The notes: a model not told the origin generated them from the sequence alone. Counted from the stretch's first letter, positions 41,677 through 53,254 are shown. The stretch: 64,000 bases of DNA from Cristatella mucedo (GCA_009760855.2 WPIO01000023.1:428501-492500), one strand, 5' to 3'. Numbers and translations are program-made.

Positions 41677-42675
41677 CAGTATTTGCCCAAAAATAAGACC
41701 TGGCATTCTTCAAATCTGCTCCAAAAGACGCACCAGGGCTTATTTTCAGGCGACGTCTTATTTTTTCATGTACAATCTAAATTAGTTCATTTGTAAAGAT
41801 CTACATAGTATTCATTTATTGGTGTACATAAATCTACATTTAATCATTTACAAATATCTAAATTTATTCAAATACTGCTATACCATCTTTTTCTGGAACA
41901 CAGTCATTAGCCTTCAAATCTCGAATTCCGGTCTGAATTTATTTCCCGTAAAACGATTAGCCCCAATCCCCAGTGCCCAGCAATAGAGGTCTCCTTAAAT
42001 GAGCCCTTCTTGTCCATGTAGCCTGCTCGTAGTGCATTGGCAACACATCTATCAGTGATTTTACCCCACGAATTCTTCAACCAAGTCACGATTGAAATAT
42101 TCCACGCTGATTTCACTCTAAATTACATTTTCAATGCAGTCATTGATTTCCAGACTCAAATGATCATTGAATAGCTTGTTTAGGGCAATATCAAGAGTCT
42201 GGAGATCGGCAGTCACTCCTGAGGGAATCAATATATATTATCTAACTTGCTCTCTGAAATTAAGTATGTCATATCTTTCCCGAGGTGAGTGCTGGCTGAA
42301 GGCAAGACAAGCAGAAAAAATGCAAAACAAGTGGCAGCATTAGTTCGATCCACTCTTTAAAACTGCTTGTCTGGTGCACCAGGCTTTTTTGGTTTCAAGA
42401 AATGTATGTAATGTGCTTAATATTATCATCAAATAGATCAGGATTGTGATTGTTCGTGGTGCCACTGTGACGAGTACCAAAATCCACGTTGGTTGCTTAA
42501 TTCGGGTTGATATCTGTGCAAGTCTTTATGCAATTGCAAGGGGAAATGATATCCGGATTGCTCAAATTTCCCATCAGCTGGGGCTTATTTTGGGGGTGGC
42601 GCTTGTAAGACGAGCAGTCTTGAAAATTGGTTCTAGGGCTTATTACTGGTAAGGTCTTATTTTAGGGGAATACTG
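41677..42675 (-). mobile_element. Pogo/Tigger-like DNA transposon remnant with TIRs
   Basis: Left end cagtatttgcccaaaaataa and right end (reverse complement) cagtattcccctaaaataag form inverted termini, followed inward by gacct. TA follows the right end. A minus-strand frame (42116-41907) reads VTWLKNSWGKITDRCVANAL, like the C-terminal DDE region of pogo/CENP-B-type transposases (xVxWLxxAWxxISxxxIxxxF). At ~1.0 kb it is internally deleted, hence non-autonomous. Confidence 0.75.
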
Positions 42676-42829
42676 TAAGCATGGAATTTTCTATATTTTG
42701 ACCAAATTTTGAGCTACTGCGTCATTTCAATTTCCTTAGGTGAGATCATTAGTGAAGTACTGCTCCGAAAATCCCTCAATTTTTATAGCGCACAGCAGCT
42801 TCAAGAACATTGAATGAACACATTGCCTC

Positions 42830-42990
42830 CACTGTTCTCAGTCGGCCTACTTACAGCTACGAGATATTGCCGTCTGTTGGCTATCAAATGGGTGCCGAAA
42901 GCCGCTTAGGCTTCGTGTTACCTATAAAAAACTCTCCTGCTTAACACCCGTTTAGTCTTTGTGGCTTTGTGAAGTTACACACGGAGATGC
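42830..42990 (+). mobile_element. LINE-2fam 3' UTR fragment
   Basis: tgtctgttggctatcaaatg variant, gccgaaagccgcttaggctt, aactctcctgcttaacaccc, gtctttgtggctttgtgaag, ttacacacggagatgcat. 5' truncated. Confidence 0.78.
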
Positions 42991-43139
42991 ATTATAGTAA
43001 ACATTACGACCCACTTAGATAGGAATATGATAGATAGCTCCACGTGATTGTGACACCGTATCTGTATTACTGCAGTTCATTTTATAAGGGCTTCTGGCCT
43101 CTGACCTAACTCGTCAAAATATCACAAAACTCAGTAGTT

Positions 43140-43245
43140 TCTCTTGTCGATTGTCAACAGCGTACCTTGCACATGGCACTACTTCTGTCTGAGCTCCACT
43201 GGCTCGCTATTGAGCGTCGAACCGAATTCAATGATAAGGCCGAGG
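43140..43245 (+). mobile_element. LINE-1fam coding fragment
   Basis: Encodes HMALLLSELHWLAIERRTEF, equivalent to [20 protein letters not shown] of LINE-1fam. A SINE-B follows immediately. Confidence 0.65.
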
Positions 43246-43246
43246 T

Positions 43247-43368
43247 CAAGGTGCTTAACTTTGACCTCCGGTCGTGGTCTCGAGCCCAACGACACACATG
43301 AGGTGTCTGGATAGAGATTCAGTTCTCTTAGGGCGATATACAAATGAATTGCATTATTATATTATTGT
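43247..43368 (+). repeat. SINE-B copy, head truncated
   Basis: aaggtgcttaactttgacct, cggtcgtggtctcgagccca, tgaggtgtctggatagagat, tcagttctcttagggcgata, tacaaatgaattgcattatt. It links a tRNA-like head to the LINE-like tail in one unit. Confidence 0.72.
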
Positions 43369-43379
43369 GTACTTTTGCG

Positions 43380-43500
43380 TGCTTATCCAAGTATGATACA
43401 TCGCTTTCATTGACTCTTTGTTATTGCTTCTGTTGCAGCGAGCTGTAAAGGTTTGAATAGAGAGTTAGTTCTCCTAGGGCTCTCCATCTCTATATATGTA
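43380..43500 (+). mobile_element. LINE-1fam 3' tail
   Basis: gttattgcttctgttgcagc, gagctgtaaaggtttgaata, gagagttagttctcctaggg, ending in TA-rich sequence. Confidence 0.65.
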
Positions 43501-44636
43501 TTATATATGTGCGTGTAAGTTATTTCATTATTAATTATAATTTTATTTTTAGGCATCGACTCCTCCGAAGCTCTGAAAGTGGCTGGACGGCACATCTGCA
43601 GCGCACGGGAGGTCCTAGAGCCTCTTAATATTTCATTTGTATCGTAGTCGAGTTCAGTGTATGGATCTTGCAGGCGTTAGGGCTCCGTTGATCACACCGC
43701 AAGTGCTTGCCCTAAAGGACTTGGTGACTTGTCGGATATCAGCTGGGCGGCGCAGATAGGACTATTGGCGTAATACGATTGACTGGCGGAGGCCGCCGAC
43801 GAAGTAGTGTAATAGCGATGCCCAAAAATCCATTTTGGCAATTGTACGAACTCGTAAAGCTGGACGTTCTTGAAGCAGGCGCGGGGAAGAGTCTGAGCGG
43901 TATAGCGCGACACTTTAGGATGGCCGGCAGTACTCCATCGTTAGTGCATTCATCCTGATGCTTAACGGGTGTGCGACTTTGATGTAAGCTCCTCAAAGAA
44001 GCACGTGCAGAGCCACATGCGTTGTTAAAAGGTCACGCTGCAAGAGCAGAGAGCCTGCGGCGTCGGCGCATTTCGTATAAGCAGCCGGATTTCTGCTGAG
44101 CAGTCATCCCCAGACGCAGGCTTCTCCTTCGTCCCACTCTAGCTTGCTTCGTGAAGTAGCCCGGCGAAGCACTTTCAAGCCGAGGGATTCCGCTTCTTTA
44201 ATTAGCAGGGTACACAATGACCGGAGTCTAATTGCCGTATGAGCTCTGTCAGCGATGTACAGATATTGACCTACGAAGAGTGATGGCGGGACGACAGCAC
44301 CGGAGAGCGCGCTCGAGGAGCTGGGAAAGCACCTAGGTGACAAGGTGCCTGCAAGCACCCGCAGCGAGTCGCTGTGCACGTTCGTGTAATGAGCGGCTTA
44401 TGAGCTTGGCATATGGCTACCTGATATTCTGCTCCTGATGCTGCGCACTGGACGGCGCAGCGTGGAACATCCCTCGCGGTCCAACAGCAAACGGTAATGG
44501 AGCGGTTTCGTGACTATGAAGGGACTGTCGTGCGACTGGTGTAAGAACTCACTGACGTAAAGCTTCGAGAGAGGTAGACATCGTTTGAGACTTCGCTTAG
44601 CCTTAACATGCTTCTTTCAGGGTTCGATGGTCAGTG
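43500..44636. other. Intergenic, no assigned gene
   Basis: Contains one exon-like segment at 43556-43647 discussed in the findings. The remainder has mixed small open frames on both strands that match nothing I know. Confidence 0.35.
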
Positions 44637-44667
<31 letters not shown>

Positions 44668-44798
44668 CACGCTCTCTTCCCGTTCTCTCTCTCTCTTTTT
44701 CTATCTCTCCCTCTCTTTCTATCTCTCTCCCCCTCTCTCTTCCCGCTCTCCTACCGCTCTCTTCCCGCTCTCTTCCCGCTCTCTTCCCGCTATCTTTC

Positions 44799-44856
<58 letters not shown>

Positions 44857-44969
44857 CCGCTCTCTCTCTTTCTCTCTCTCTCTTCGCGGGCTCTCTCTCT
44901 CTCGTTCTCTTCCCGCTCTCTCTCCCCCTATCTCTCTTTATATTCCTGTTCTCTCAATCTCTCTCTACC

Positions 44970-45032
<63 letters not shown>
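44637..45032. repeat. (CT)n polypyrimidine array, interrupted
   Basis: Three perfect (CT)n blocks separated by degenerate cccgctctctt units over nearly 400 bp. Confidence 0.96.
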
Positions 45033-45879
45033 CATCTCCAGGAGTGATTAATTGCAGGAGAAATCGACTTTCTGCGTCCACTAATCAATGGGATACAGCT
45101 GAGCACGTACCAGCAATCCTTAACAGCTGCTCGCTGCTCTGTACTTTTCGAGCCCTGCACATCTGTTGTTGCAATCAGTGGCGTAGCAAGAAGTGGGTAG
45201 GGGGGACAGATGTCCCCGGGAGCCAAGATCAAGGGGACGCCAAAAGCAAAAATGGATTGTGCATATTTAAACAAAATGTTCATGTGAGAATATCAATCTT
45301 GATCTCAAGCAAGTCCTTGTTTCAATGGACTTTACTATTTCTGGCTGAGCTAGTTAAGCATGTTTACAGACATCAACCAAGCTAGGCTTAGCTGGCTGTG
45401 CCAGCCTGCCACACACGAAAGAGCTCATCCGGTCCATGCAGTCGTTGACAGGATATCGTCTGCCACTCACTCGGACTGTTCGACACTAAAATGGTAAGTT
45501 TAAAAAGTGATTAGTGAGAAAGTTTCTCTTAGACGGTATCGTACTTAGAGACACCGTATGCATCGAGTCTCCTGGCGCCAGAAATGTAGAAGACGTCGGC
45601 GCTTCCAATTTTCCCAAGCCTTTTGTCCAGCTCCTCTAAGGCTCAACCTCTTCTTCTTCCGGAGACGGAGTCAACGGTGGGAAGGTCAGTGTTAACCGTA
45701 CCAGCCTCAGTGAATTGCATGTCAATAGGGCTACGGTGTACATTTGTACATTTTTGGTCACCCTATCTATTTTCAGAATACATGGGAGGAACACGGACAA
45801 GTGGTGTCCAGTACAGAAAATGAAAACTTCAGGAGTAGATACAAGCAAGCTAGTCTAGAAAGGTACTAGAAGGTTTCGT

Positions 45880-48095
45880 GAGGAGGGAAAAGCTGAAGAA
45901 CAGTGAAAACACCAGGAAAATGTTTATTTTAAGAGGAGATAACAAGGAAGAACAGTTTGAGGAGGACGAAAGCGAGTTCAGGAGGACAAAGACAGTGGCA
46001 AGAAAAGGGAAGAGGGGGAAAAGAGTGAAGGCAAATAGCGTGACAACATTGGAGAAACAAACACTGTTCTAGATAAAAAGCCCCTTGAAAAAAGCCTTGC
46101 CCTTTGAAGACGATGACAGTCACCATTTCGACCATGGAGTGGAATCACTATTGCAAGAGAAGTAGATACGGAATCAAATACAAATTTTCATGTGCTGACC
46201 CTGAATGATATTGGCTACCTGAAGTTTGGCACAATCTCTGTTTTACTCGCCATTCCGCGGCAACTTCAAACTGTGCTAGTACACGAGGATCGAGCCTATT
46301 CCAGAACAAAGAAGTTTCTGGAAAGGGCGGTCGAGCCATGAGCACAGCCTGGTTCAAGAGGTAACTGGCTAGTGGGCATGAAGTTAGCAGGACCTGGCTG
46401 GTCTACTCTCCCTCAAAACGGTCGGCATATTGTTACTGTTGTTTGGTCTTCACTATGTCCACCCAAAATTCCCGATCGTCACTTGCATTTGCAAATGGGT
46501 TTAGCTAGTGGAGGAAAGCCGAACAAAAGTTGCCCATGAAAAAAGCCGGCTCTCCGGCAGGCCTTTACCACACGGAAAGAAACAGAGAGGAGACTTCTCA
46601 AAGGAAGTGGAATAGACACTGCTGTTGAGAAATAAATCTTAATTGAAAAAGCAGCGACACTGAGCACTGGAAGCTTCTTGGGACTTCTTCATCTTGTAGC
46701 TCAGTACAATCCTCTTATGCTATCACACCTGGACCAAGCAAGAAAGAATACAAAGTCAGTCTCTTATCTCAAAGCAAAAATGAATTCATCAGTATACTTA
46801 CATCTACAGCCAGGAAAAGCTACTGTGACATAAGTGTGGCACACATATGGCATACATCTGTGGCATACGGTGAAACAAGCAAGTACTATGTAATTCTGTT
46901 TGACTGAACTCCTGATTTGGTCCACCTCGAGCAGATGTCTGAGGTCATTAGATATGTCGACGTCGATTTTGCCAATAACAAAGTTATCATCAAAGAGTCT
47001 TTCCCGCGCTTTCTTCGAATCTAAGCCAAAGATGCTGCAGAAATTTAGGGTGTCATCTTGGACACACTCGGATCTGACAAATTATCCGTGCAAGATAGCA
47101 GGTCGCATTGTTACGAAAACGTAGCAGTCATTTCTGGCCACTTGTCAGGTGTCCAAATGAAAATATATTCCAGAAATAAGAAAGCAATTTTTGTAAACTG
47201 TGATCACCACAGCTTGAAACTGACAGAATCTCATGCTCCAGGTCAAGATTCCTTTGTCATTACCTTTCTTGGACCAATAAAGAGCATCTACTCATTCTTT
47301 TCAAGATCAAACCTGAGGTAGGAAGAAGGGAAGAAAGTCTTAGCCGTCACTGTCAAACATGACTCTGCAACAAGGTGTAGTGCGAGAGTGAAGGCTGTGA
47401 AAGCTATCAATAATGGACTGAACAGCATTGCGGGTCTTCTACAGCAACTGTCTGAGGACGCAAGTGGAACACTTGAAACAATAACAAAAGCTGCAGTCTC
47501 CTATATTGTATCTTGAACTTTAACATTTTGGCTCTATTGCTATTTTGGTACAGCATCTTAAGAAAGTTTGACCGCATCGAGAAAAGACTGCAGGATCCAA
47601 AGATGAATTTCAACGACTCCTCTTGTGACCTCCACTCTCTTGAGATCTTGAGTTGTCAAGACTTCGATTGAAATGTGCCAAGAATCACTACTATATGCTA
47701 AGAGCATATGCGAATTGTGATGAGTTGCAGTTGAAAGAAGAATCTGCCGAAGGACACAGATGTCTGGAGAACTCTCTCAAGATGTTTGTCTCACAGCAGA
47801 CGGGAAGATTTCAAGAGTAACGAAGAACAGCATAGACTATCTCGACAAGAAATTTAAACTTGGTTTTCCCGGCTCACAAATCTTGATGCCAAGCTTGGTT
47901 TCTTGTTGGAAGTGAGCAGCTTTTGAAGACACTTGACCAAACCAAACTCCGCCAGCAATGTAGAGATCTTGGAGACTTCTTTTGTTCAAAAGTTGATGGG
48001 GCAGAGCTGCGTAAGTGAATATGTGACTGTAAAATGCTTCTTGCCACATGTCACGACTCGGCACCAAAGACTCCACTGGAACTCATGTCTTTCAT
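45880..48095 (+). pseudogene. hAT-superfamily transposase relic (ZMYM1-like)
   Basis: Decayed hAT transposase of the TTF-zinc-finger/ZMYM1-like type. In order, across shifting frames: GSFLGLLHLVAQYNPLMLSH (about 46670), FDxTPDLVHLEQMSEVIRYV and DVDFANNKVIIKESFPR (46890-47010), NVAVISGHLSGVQMKIYSRN, KKAIFVNCDHHSLKLTES, FLGPIKSIYSFFSRSN (47110-47320). Then a TCWSAR-like KHDSATRCSARVKAVKA and INNGLNSIAGLLQQLSED. These follow the family's VDSTPD...IRYV and ...GVQA...CxxHxLNL...FFS signatures. Four or more stops and frameshifts; no TIRs identified. The frame at 45878-46072 (Lys/Glu-rich) may be its N-terminal part. Confidence 0.83.
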
Positions 48096-48099
48096 TGTC

Positions 48100-48251
48100 A
48101 GTTATGGAGAAGATGTGTTTCCTAATTTGAGAGTTTTCTTTATTAGTTCTTCTCACCACATTTTACCACCAATCATTAGGTAATGCTTTCTATACAGTGT
48201 CTGTAAAGTGCCTAGAAAGATAATCAGTTATCTGATGGCGCCATACTAATA

Positions 48252-48283
<32 letters not shown>

Positions 48284-48285
48284 AT
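48100..48285 (+). mobile_element. LINE-1fam 3' UTR and tail
   Basis: gtctgtaaagtgcctagaaa, gataatcagttatctgatgg, cgccatactaatatgttatt and (TTA)n. Lies directly after the hAT relic. Confidence 0.75.
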
Positions 48286-48384
48286 GCGAGTGCATGTATG
48301 GATTGCATGAGTCGCTGTAACTTCTCAAAGCAACACATAATTATGTGCGTGTGTCACTCCGGAGTTTTTCATTGTATTTTCGGT

Positions 48385-48558
48385 GAGCAGCGATGGCACA
48401 TTGAGTAAGAAGGTTGCTTTTCACAACCTCGGTACTGACGTCGTGGGTTCAAATCCTGCGGCGGGTGATCCTTTATTGCCGCTGCAAGCGGTGGTGATAG
48501 CCGTAAAGGCTCTTCTGTCGCTGTACAAAAGAGGCTGTTAAATCAGCTAGAATTTTTT
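48385..48558 (+). repeat. SINE-A copy, well preserved
   Basis: gcgatggcacattgagtaag, gacgtcgtgggttcaaatcc, gggtgatcctttattgccgc, gccgtaaaggctcttctgtc, gaggctgttaaatcagctag and a T-run. Confidence 0.87.
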
Positions 48559-48589
48559 TCCATAGCACACTCGAGTTGATTTCAGCAGG

Positions 48590-49018
48590 TCGAGCAGCTT
48601 TCCATGCGCACAGCGCATGGTAAGTTTCGAGTGTTTCGCACGGACTGTTTCTAGTTTGCAAACGCTAGCCAGCAGACTACACATCTCGCAACAAAGAGAA
48701 AATAAGAAGAAGCGCTGCAAACGCGGGGGCTGCTTCAGCACAAACAACCTCGGGACGCGAACGCAACGCCCGCAGCTGTGCTCGGTCCTTGCCGACGCTT
48801 GGCAAATATGGCGGCGAAGCCCTGAAGTGCCTTGGAGTGCGGCTAGCCACTTGTGCGCGCAGCAGAAGCAGCCGCAGCAGCGCAAGTGCACGCACGAGCG
48901 CCGACGGCGCTGGAGCGCTGCAGCAACAAAGAAGAGCGCCCTTGAGACGCCTTAAGATAGCGAGTCCACATCCGTAGCTTGCAGAGAAGTCGATTCGACA
49001 GCGAACGAGAGTTGCGAT

Positions 49019-49057
<39 letters not shown>

Positions 49058-49200
49058 AGCAACTCTTGTGCGGTGCCCAGAGCGCGGCTGAACTGCCGAA
49101 CGGCTCTCCTCGGCCTCGGGCTTGACAGCCGCCTAGCGCTAGGCCTAGAGCTCGGCTGCTGGCCTATTACAGGACTTTGGCTTTTTTTTCGCATAACCGC
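48590..49200. other. GC/CpG-rich segment with (CAG)n
   Basis: High CpG density and a (CAG)10-like run at 49024-49055. A YY1-like aaatatggcggc occurs near 48807. Open frames on both strands are compositional. It may be a small CpG island; no coding gene supported. Confidence 0.4.
49024..49055. repeat. (CAG)n microsatellite
   Basis: About ten perfect CAG units inside the CpG-rich segment. Confidence 0.95.
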
Positions 49201-49279
49201 GGGTAGCATAACCCGCTCCTACTATCATACTTGAGGGACCGCGAATACTATTTCGGCACTCCGAGTCCGACTGATCTAT

Positions 49280-49442
49280 CAAGGGTCTTCGCCCAAGAGG
49301 TAAGGTGCTAGCTCTTTTCACGACCAAGGTCGCGGGTTCGAGTCGTGCAGCAGGCAATTCTGTATTTCCCACTGCTAGCGACGGCGATAGCCTTTAAGGC
49401 TTTTCTGCCACTATAAAAATGAGGCTGTTAAATCAGCTTACC
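49280..49442 (+). repeat. SINE-A copy
   Basis: cgcccaagaggtaaggtgct, aaggtcgcgggttcgagtcg, ggcaattctgtatttcccac, gcctttaaggcttttctgcc, gaggctgttaaatcagctta. Confidence 0.85.
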
Positions 49443-49627
49443 TCCTACCATGCCGCCGTTTCAGAAGCCCAGCTCAATCAGGAGGCGGAAGTCGAGGAAG
49501 TGAGTAGCACGGAAGTGGCAGAGCAGGACGCATGGAAATAATTCGCCAGAGTTGAAAGCACGAGAGTAGATGTCGCATAAAGCGAGTTCCACAGTCTATA
49601 ATGCACAGACCAAATACTATGCGTATA

Positions 49628-49690
49628 TATAATTAATTTGTGTGGTGCCCACAGAGAACTTAACCTCTAATCAGGCATTTCAAATTGTGC
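49628..49690 (-). repeat. SINE-B / LINE tail fragment
   Basis: Plus-strand reading taattaatttgtgtggtgcc, cacagagaacttaacctcta, atcaggcatttcaaa: the reverse of the SINE-B tail and the start of its body. Confidence 0.6.
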
Positions 49691-50530
49691 CGCCGGCCTC
49701 TGTATATCTGTCTGTCTGCCGCAGCGCATTACTAGAAAATGAGCATTGCTTATGCACACCCTTTATCTTGTTAGCTTGCACAGGAATGATTAACCAACGT
49801 TGTTTCTAATAATATCTTATGCTAGGGGAAAGAGAGAAAGAGAGAGAGACTATATCCTGGTCTCAGGAATTCCGCATTCTAATCAGCCCGATCTGATTAG
49901 ATCGCGTAAGTGGTATTCGGTGGCTACTTGAGCGTGCGTCGGCATCTCGCGGTGGCGCTCGTCGCTGAGCCTTGCTATCCTGATGTTTGCAGAAGAAAAG
50001 TGCATATCGCAAAAAGGGAAGTGAAGAACTATTTAAACGCACAGAAAAGTACGTGTCTGGAGTTCGCTTTCCCTTATAATTGCTTGTTGTGTGACGTGCC
50101 AAAAGCATTGCGGAAGAACTTTCAGATCGATTTGAGCTCTGATGCCAGAGCTGAGTTCCACCACGGTGGCCCTAAATCCGGCAGAATGGAAGTGATCAAA
50201 CGGTGAGGTGATCGGCGGCGGCGGCGACGGCGGCAGCGGTATCGGAAGGCGAATACCTGTTTTGATGCAGCTCGAGTAATCGTAGCGATTAGTTCTAAAG
50301 CGATCGGCTCTGCAAGCCAGCACTGCAGACCAGAGAGCGGAAGTCGCATGCGTGCATATCCATGTGCAGAAAAATTCGCGACGCTATGAGGACAGAGGAC
50401 AGGGCTGGCGAGTTTATTATATAGCTCGAGCGTGGGATTGATGGCTTTCAGAATGGTGGTTAACAGCCTGCGCCTCACGGCACGTGTGCCTCTCGTCCGC
50501 TGTCGCTTGTCATAAAAAAGTACGCTGGAA
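49690..50530. other. Intergenic, nothing recognised
   Basis: A 98-codon open frame (49910-50206) matches nothing and lacks codon or neighbour support. A short (GGC)n-like run lies near 50215. Confidence 0.35.
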
Positions 50531-50536
50531 GTGGTA

Positions 50537-50571
50537 ATTAGAGAGAAAGAGAAAGAGAGAGAGAGAGGGAG

Positions 50572-50603
<32 letters not shown>

Positions 50604-50625
50604 GGGGGGAGGAGTAAGAGGAGAA

Positions 50626-50706
<81 letters not shown>
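50537..50706. repeat. (AG)n array, partly interrupted
   Basis: Degenerate gagagg units followed by a perfect (AG)n of about 38 units. Confidence 0.97.
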
Positions 50707-50711
<5 letters not shown>

Positions 50712-51179
50712 AGCATGGCTGAATGTGGAAGACGACAAAAGAAGTAAACAGCCTAGCCAAAGCAGCTCAGGGCGGCTGGTTTAGAAGTGCCTGAATCGCG
50801 ATTCAGCCTCAGTTTAGTAGGAGTTGAAGTGTGGCTGGCCAGGCACGTCAAAGAGAGCTCATTTGGGCGAATCGTCTTTTCGACCGGAAGCCAGATCTTA
50901 GCGACCACATGGTGAAATATTCTGGAAAGTCATTGAAAAACTCGCGGAACTCATTTTAATTGAAAATAATGATCTATCCAAAAAATACTCCTGACGGTTA
51001 AAGCGGCAGTATTGCAACGTGAAATCCAGAAGTGCTCCATGCGACTTAAAGTTTCCTCAGCGACAATTACTGCGCGAGACATCACTTCCTTGGTCGCTTG
51101 TAGCTGGTATTTTGTTTCTGCTGTCGCCAAATTCTGATTCCGGGCTGCGATATACACTACTCAAAAATACATACCTATA

Positions 51180-51858
51180 CAGTCGTCCCTCGCTACTTTG
51201 TGCCTCCACTTTCGTGGCTTCAGACTGTCGCGGTTTTTTGGAATACGTGTATATTCATTAAAAAGTTGATCGAAATAGTGAAAATGATACAGCACGCGCT
51301 AGTTTGTACGAGTCAATTATACACCGATGTATTAAAATTAAAATTAAAATTACTGTATTTATGGAATGCGGAAGAAGACGACGACGCATCTGTTGAAGAT
51401 ACTGCACCGTCTGAAGACTCTCCTACTGAAGTCGGACCTGCAGAGGAGCAGTAACCTTGCTCTTCTTTGCTGTGCTGTACATCTCTTCATCTTAATCGCA
51501 TTATCACCAAACGCACTATTTTCATAGGTTGGTGTTTGTGCGTAAGAATTGTGTGTGCAATTAAATGTGTAATAATAACAATACAATGTTTGCAATGTCT
51601 AATATGTCATATTTTCTCTAATTTTGTCTAATATATTTGGTAATAAGAGTGTAATGGTGACTAAAGGGGTGTTATTTCATGTCTGGAGGGCTCTAATAGT
51701 GCTAAAACTCGTATTTAGAGGGTCATAAACAGGTCTTCTGTGCTCGAACTACGAAAATATTCAATTTATAAATGAAGAATCATACTTATAATTCGCAGAA
51801 ATTCACCTATCGCGGTAGAGTCTGGAATAGATTAACCGCGATAAACGAGGGTCGACTC
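51180..51858 (+). mobile_element. Tigger/pogo-like DNA transposon remnant with TIRs
   Basis: Left end cagtcgtccctcgctacttt and the reverse complement of the right end, agtcgaccctcgtttatcgc, are inverted repeats of the Tigger type (CAGTCGxCCCTCG). The left end is preceded by TA and the right is followed by ta. A plus-strand frame ends WNAEEDDDASVEDTAPSEDS, an acidic tail typical of pogo-type transposase C-termini. At 0.68 kb it is internally deleted. Confidence 0.75.
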
Positions 51859-51899
51859 TATATATATATATATTTGCGTATATACACTACGCAAATATT

Positions 51900-52260
51900 T
51901 TAGATACGTCTTCTTTAGAAGATCACGCCAGGTCCTCGGTCAAGTTGACCAAGTTTCAGCTACATACCGTTGCAAACATTCGGGCCTGCCCATAAAAGAA
52001 TACCTAAATAGGCAAGCTAGTCCATGCACTTGAGGCATCCCGCTCGCAGGTCTTCCTGGATGTGCAACGAGACACTTACAGCGAAAAAATCAAAAAAATC
52101 GGCAGCTGGGCTTTTCCGACGTTATTTTCGGTAATGCCAATTTACGTCGCACCTGCGACTTTCGCTGTGTCTCTTATCAAGCAGCGCCGAGGCTTTAAGA
52201 GTCTGTCTCACTTTTAGGTCCCGTCAACCTTTTTCATCGATTTCAAGGTTCTATCGCGGC
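51900..52260 (+). mobile_element. LINE-1fam fragment, highly degenerate
   Basis: QVDQVSATYRCKHSG and, later, gcatcccgctcgcaggtctt, ggatgtgcaacgagacactt, ctcacttttaggtcccgtca correspond to the FQLNNIAK...[10 protein letters not shown]...LTFRSL part of LINE-1fam. Confidence 0.55.
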
Positions 52261-52499
52261 CCGCATCGTGGGACAGTGGTCAAGTTTCATCAAAACCAGC
52301 GGAACGAGTGTCTCTCGTCCCCTGCTCGTCGCTTGCCATAAATAAAAACCCCTCCGGAGTGGTAATTCATTCCCTAAGCATATGCAGATGGAACAGATCT
52401 TGGCTTACCGCTAATAGCTTCCGATTCGGATTTTGCAGCTGAAAAACCGCTGCTTTCTAGACATTAGGTCCTCATTGCCGACTGTATACACAAAATAAA

Positions 52500-52845
52500 A
52501 ATAATGTGTACTTCATTTGTATAGTACCCTGCAATAACTTAATCTCCCCTCCAGGCACTTCGCATACGCCGGAAGACATGAGCCCAGTAGCTGATTTATC
52601 AGCCTCGTTTTATAGCGGCAGAAGAGCCTTAACGGCTGTCACCACCGCTTGCAACTGGCATTACATTACATTATATTCCTTTGCATACATAAAGGATAGC
52701 CCACTGCAAGATTCGATCCCACGACCTTGGTCTTGAAGAGTGAGAACCTTACCTACTGGGTCATCATGGCCCCTATGACCTCGGCTGTCATCCTAACCCT
52801 GGACCAAATCACCTGGGCCTTCGAATATCCTGCTAATTTCTGACA
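52500..52845 (-). repeat. SINE-B copy, split by a SINE-A
   Basis: Tail at 52500-52590 (ttgtatagtaccctgcaata, cttaatctcccctccaggca, cgccggaagacatgagccca) and head at 52775-52840 (tatgacctcggctgtcatcc, taaccctggaccaaatcacc), both reading minus. Between them lies a minus-strand SINE-A. Confidence 0.72.
52592..52773 (-). repeat. SINE-A copy nested in SINE-B
   Basis: tagctgatttatcagcctcg, ttttatagcggcagaagagc, ggatagcccactgcaagatt, cgatcccacgaccttggtct, ctactgggtcatcatggcc in the plus-strand reading: a complete SINE-A from tail to head. Confidence 0.82.
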
Positions 52846-52924
52846 GGTTCTCAGTTTTTCCTTTTATGTTTCGTGAGGTGAAGGACGCTAGCTACCGCAA
52901 CACGCTGACCGCTTAGGCTTTTTG

Positions 52925-53077
<153 letters not shown>

Positions 53078-53148
53078 ACTCTTCGGCCTAGCAGCTGCTT
53101 AATCCTCATGACTTCAGCGACTTGTAGACGGGCGTGCGTAGGTAGGTA

Positions 53149-53206
<58 letters not shown>
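53149..53206. repeat. (AT)n array, second
   Basis: About 29 AT units just before the CpG-rich block. Confidence 0.97.
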
Positions 53207-53210
<4 letters not shown>

Positions 53211-53254
53211 TTACATCCATAAGGTATACATTTAAATACATATACGTGTACTGT

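Noticed and set aside
44585-45385. Ser-Leu repeat open frames
   Set aside because: Translation of the (CT)n array in three frames.
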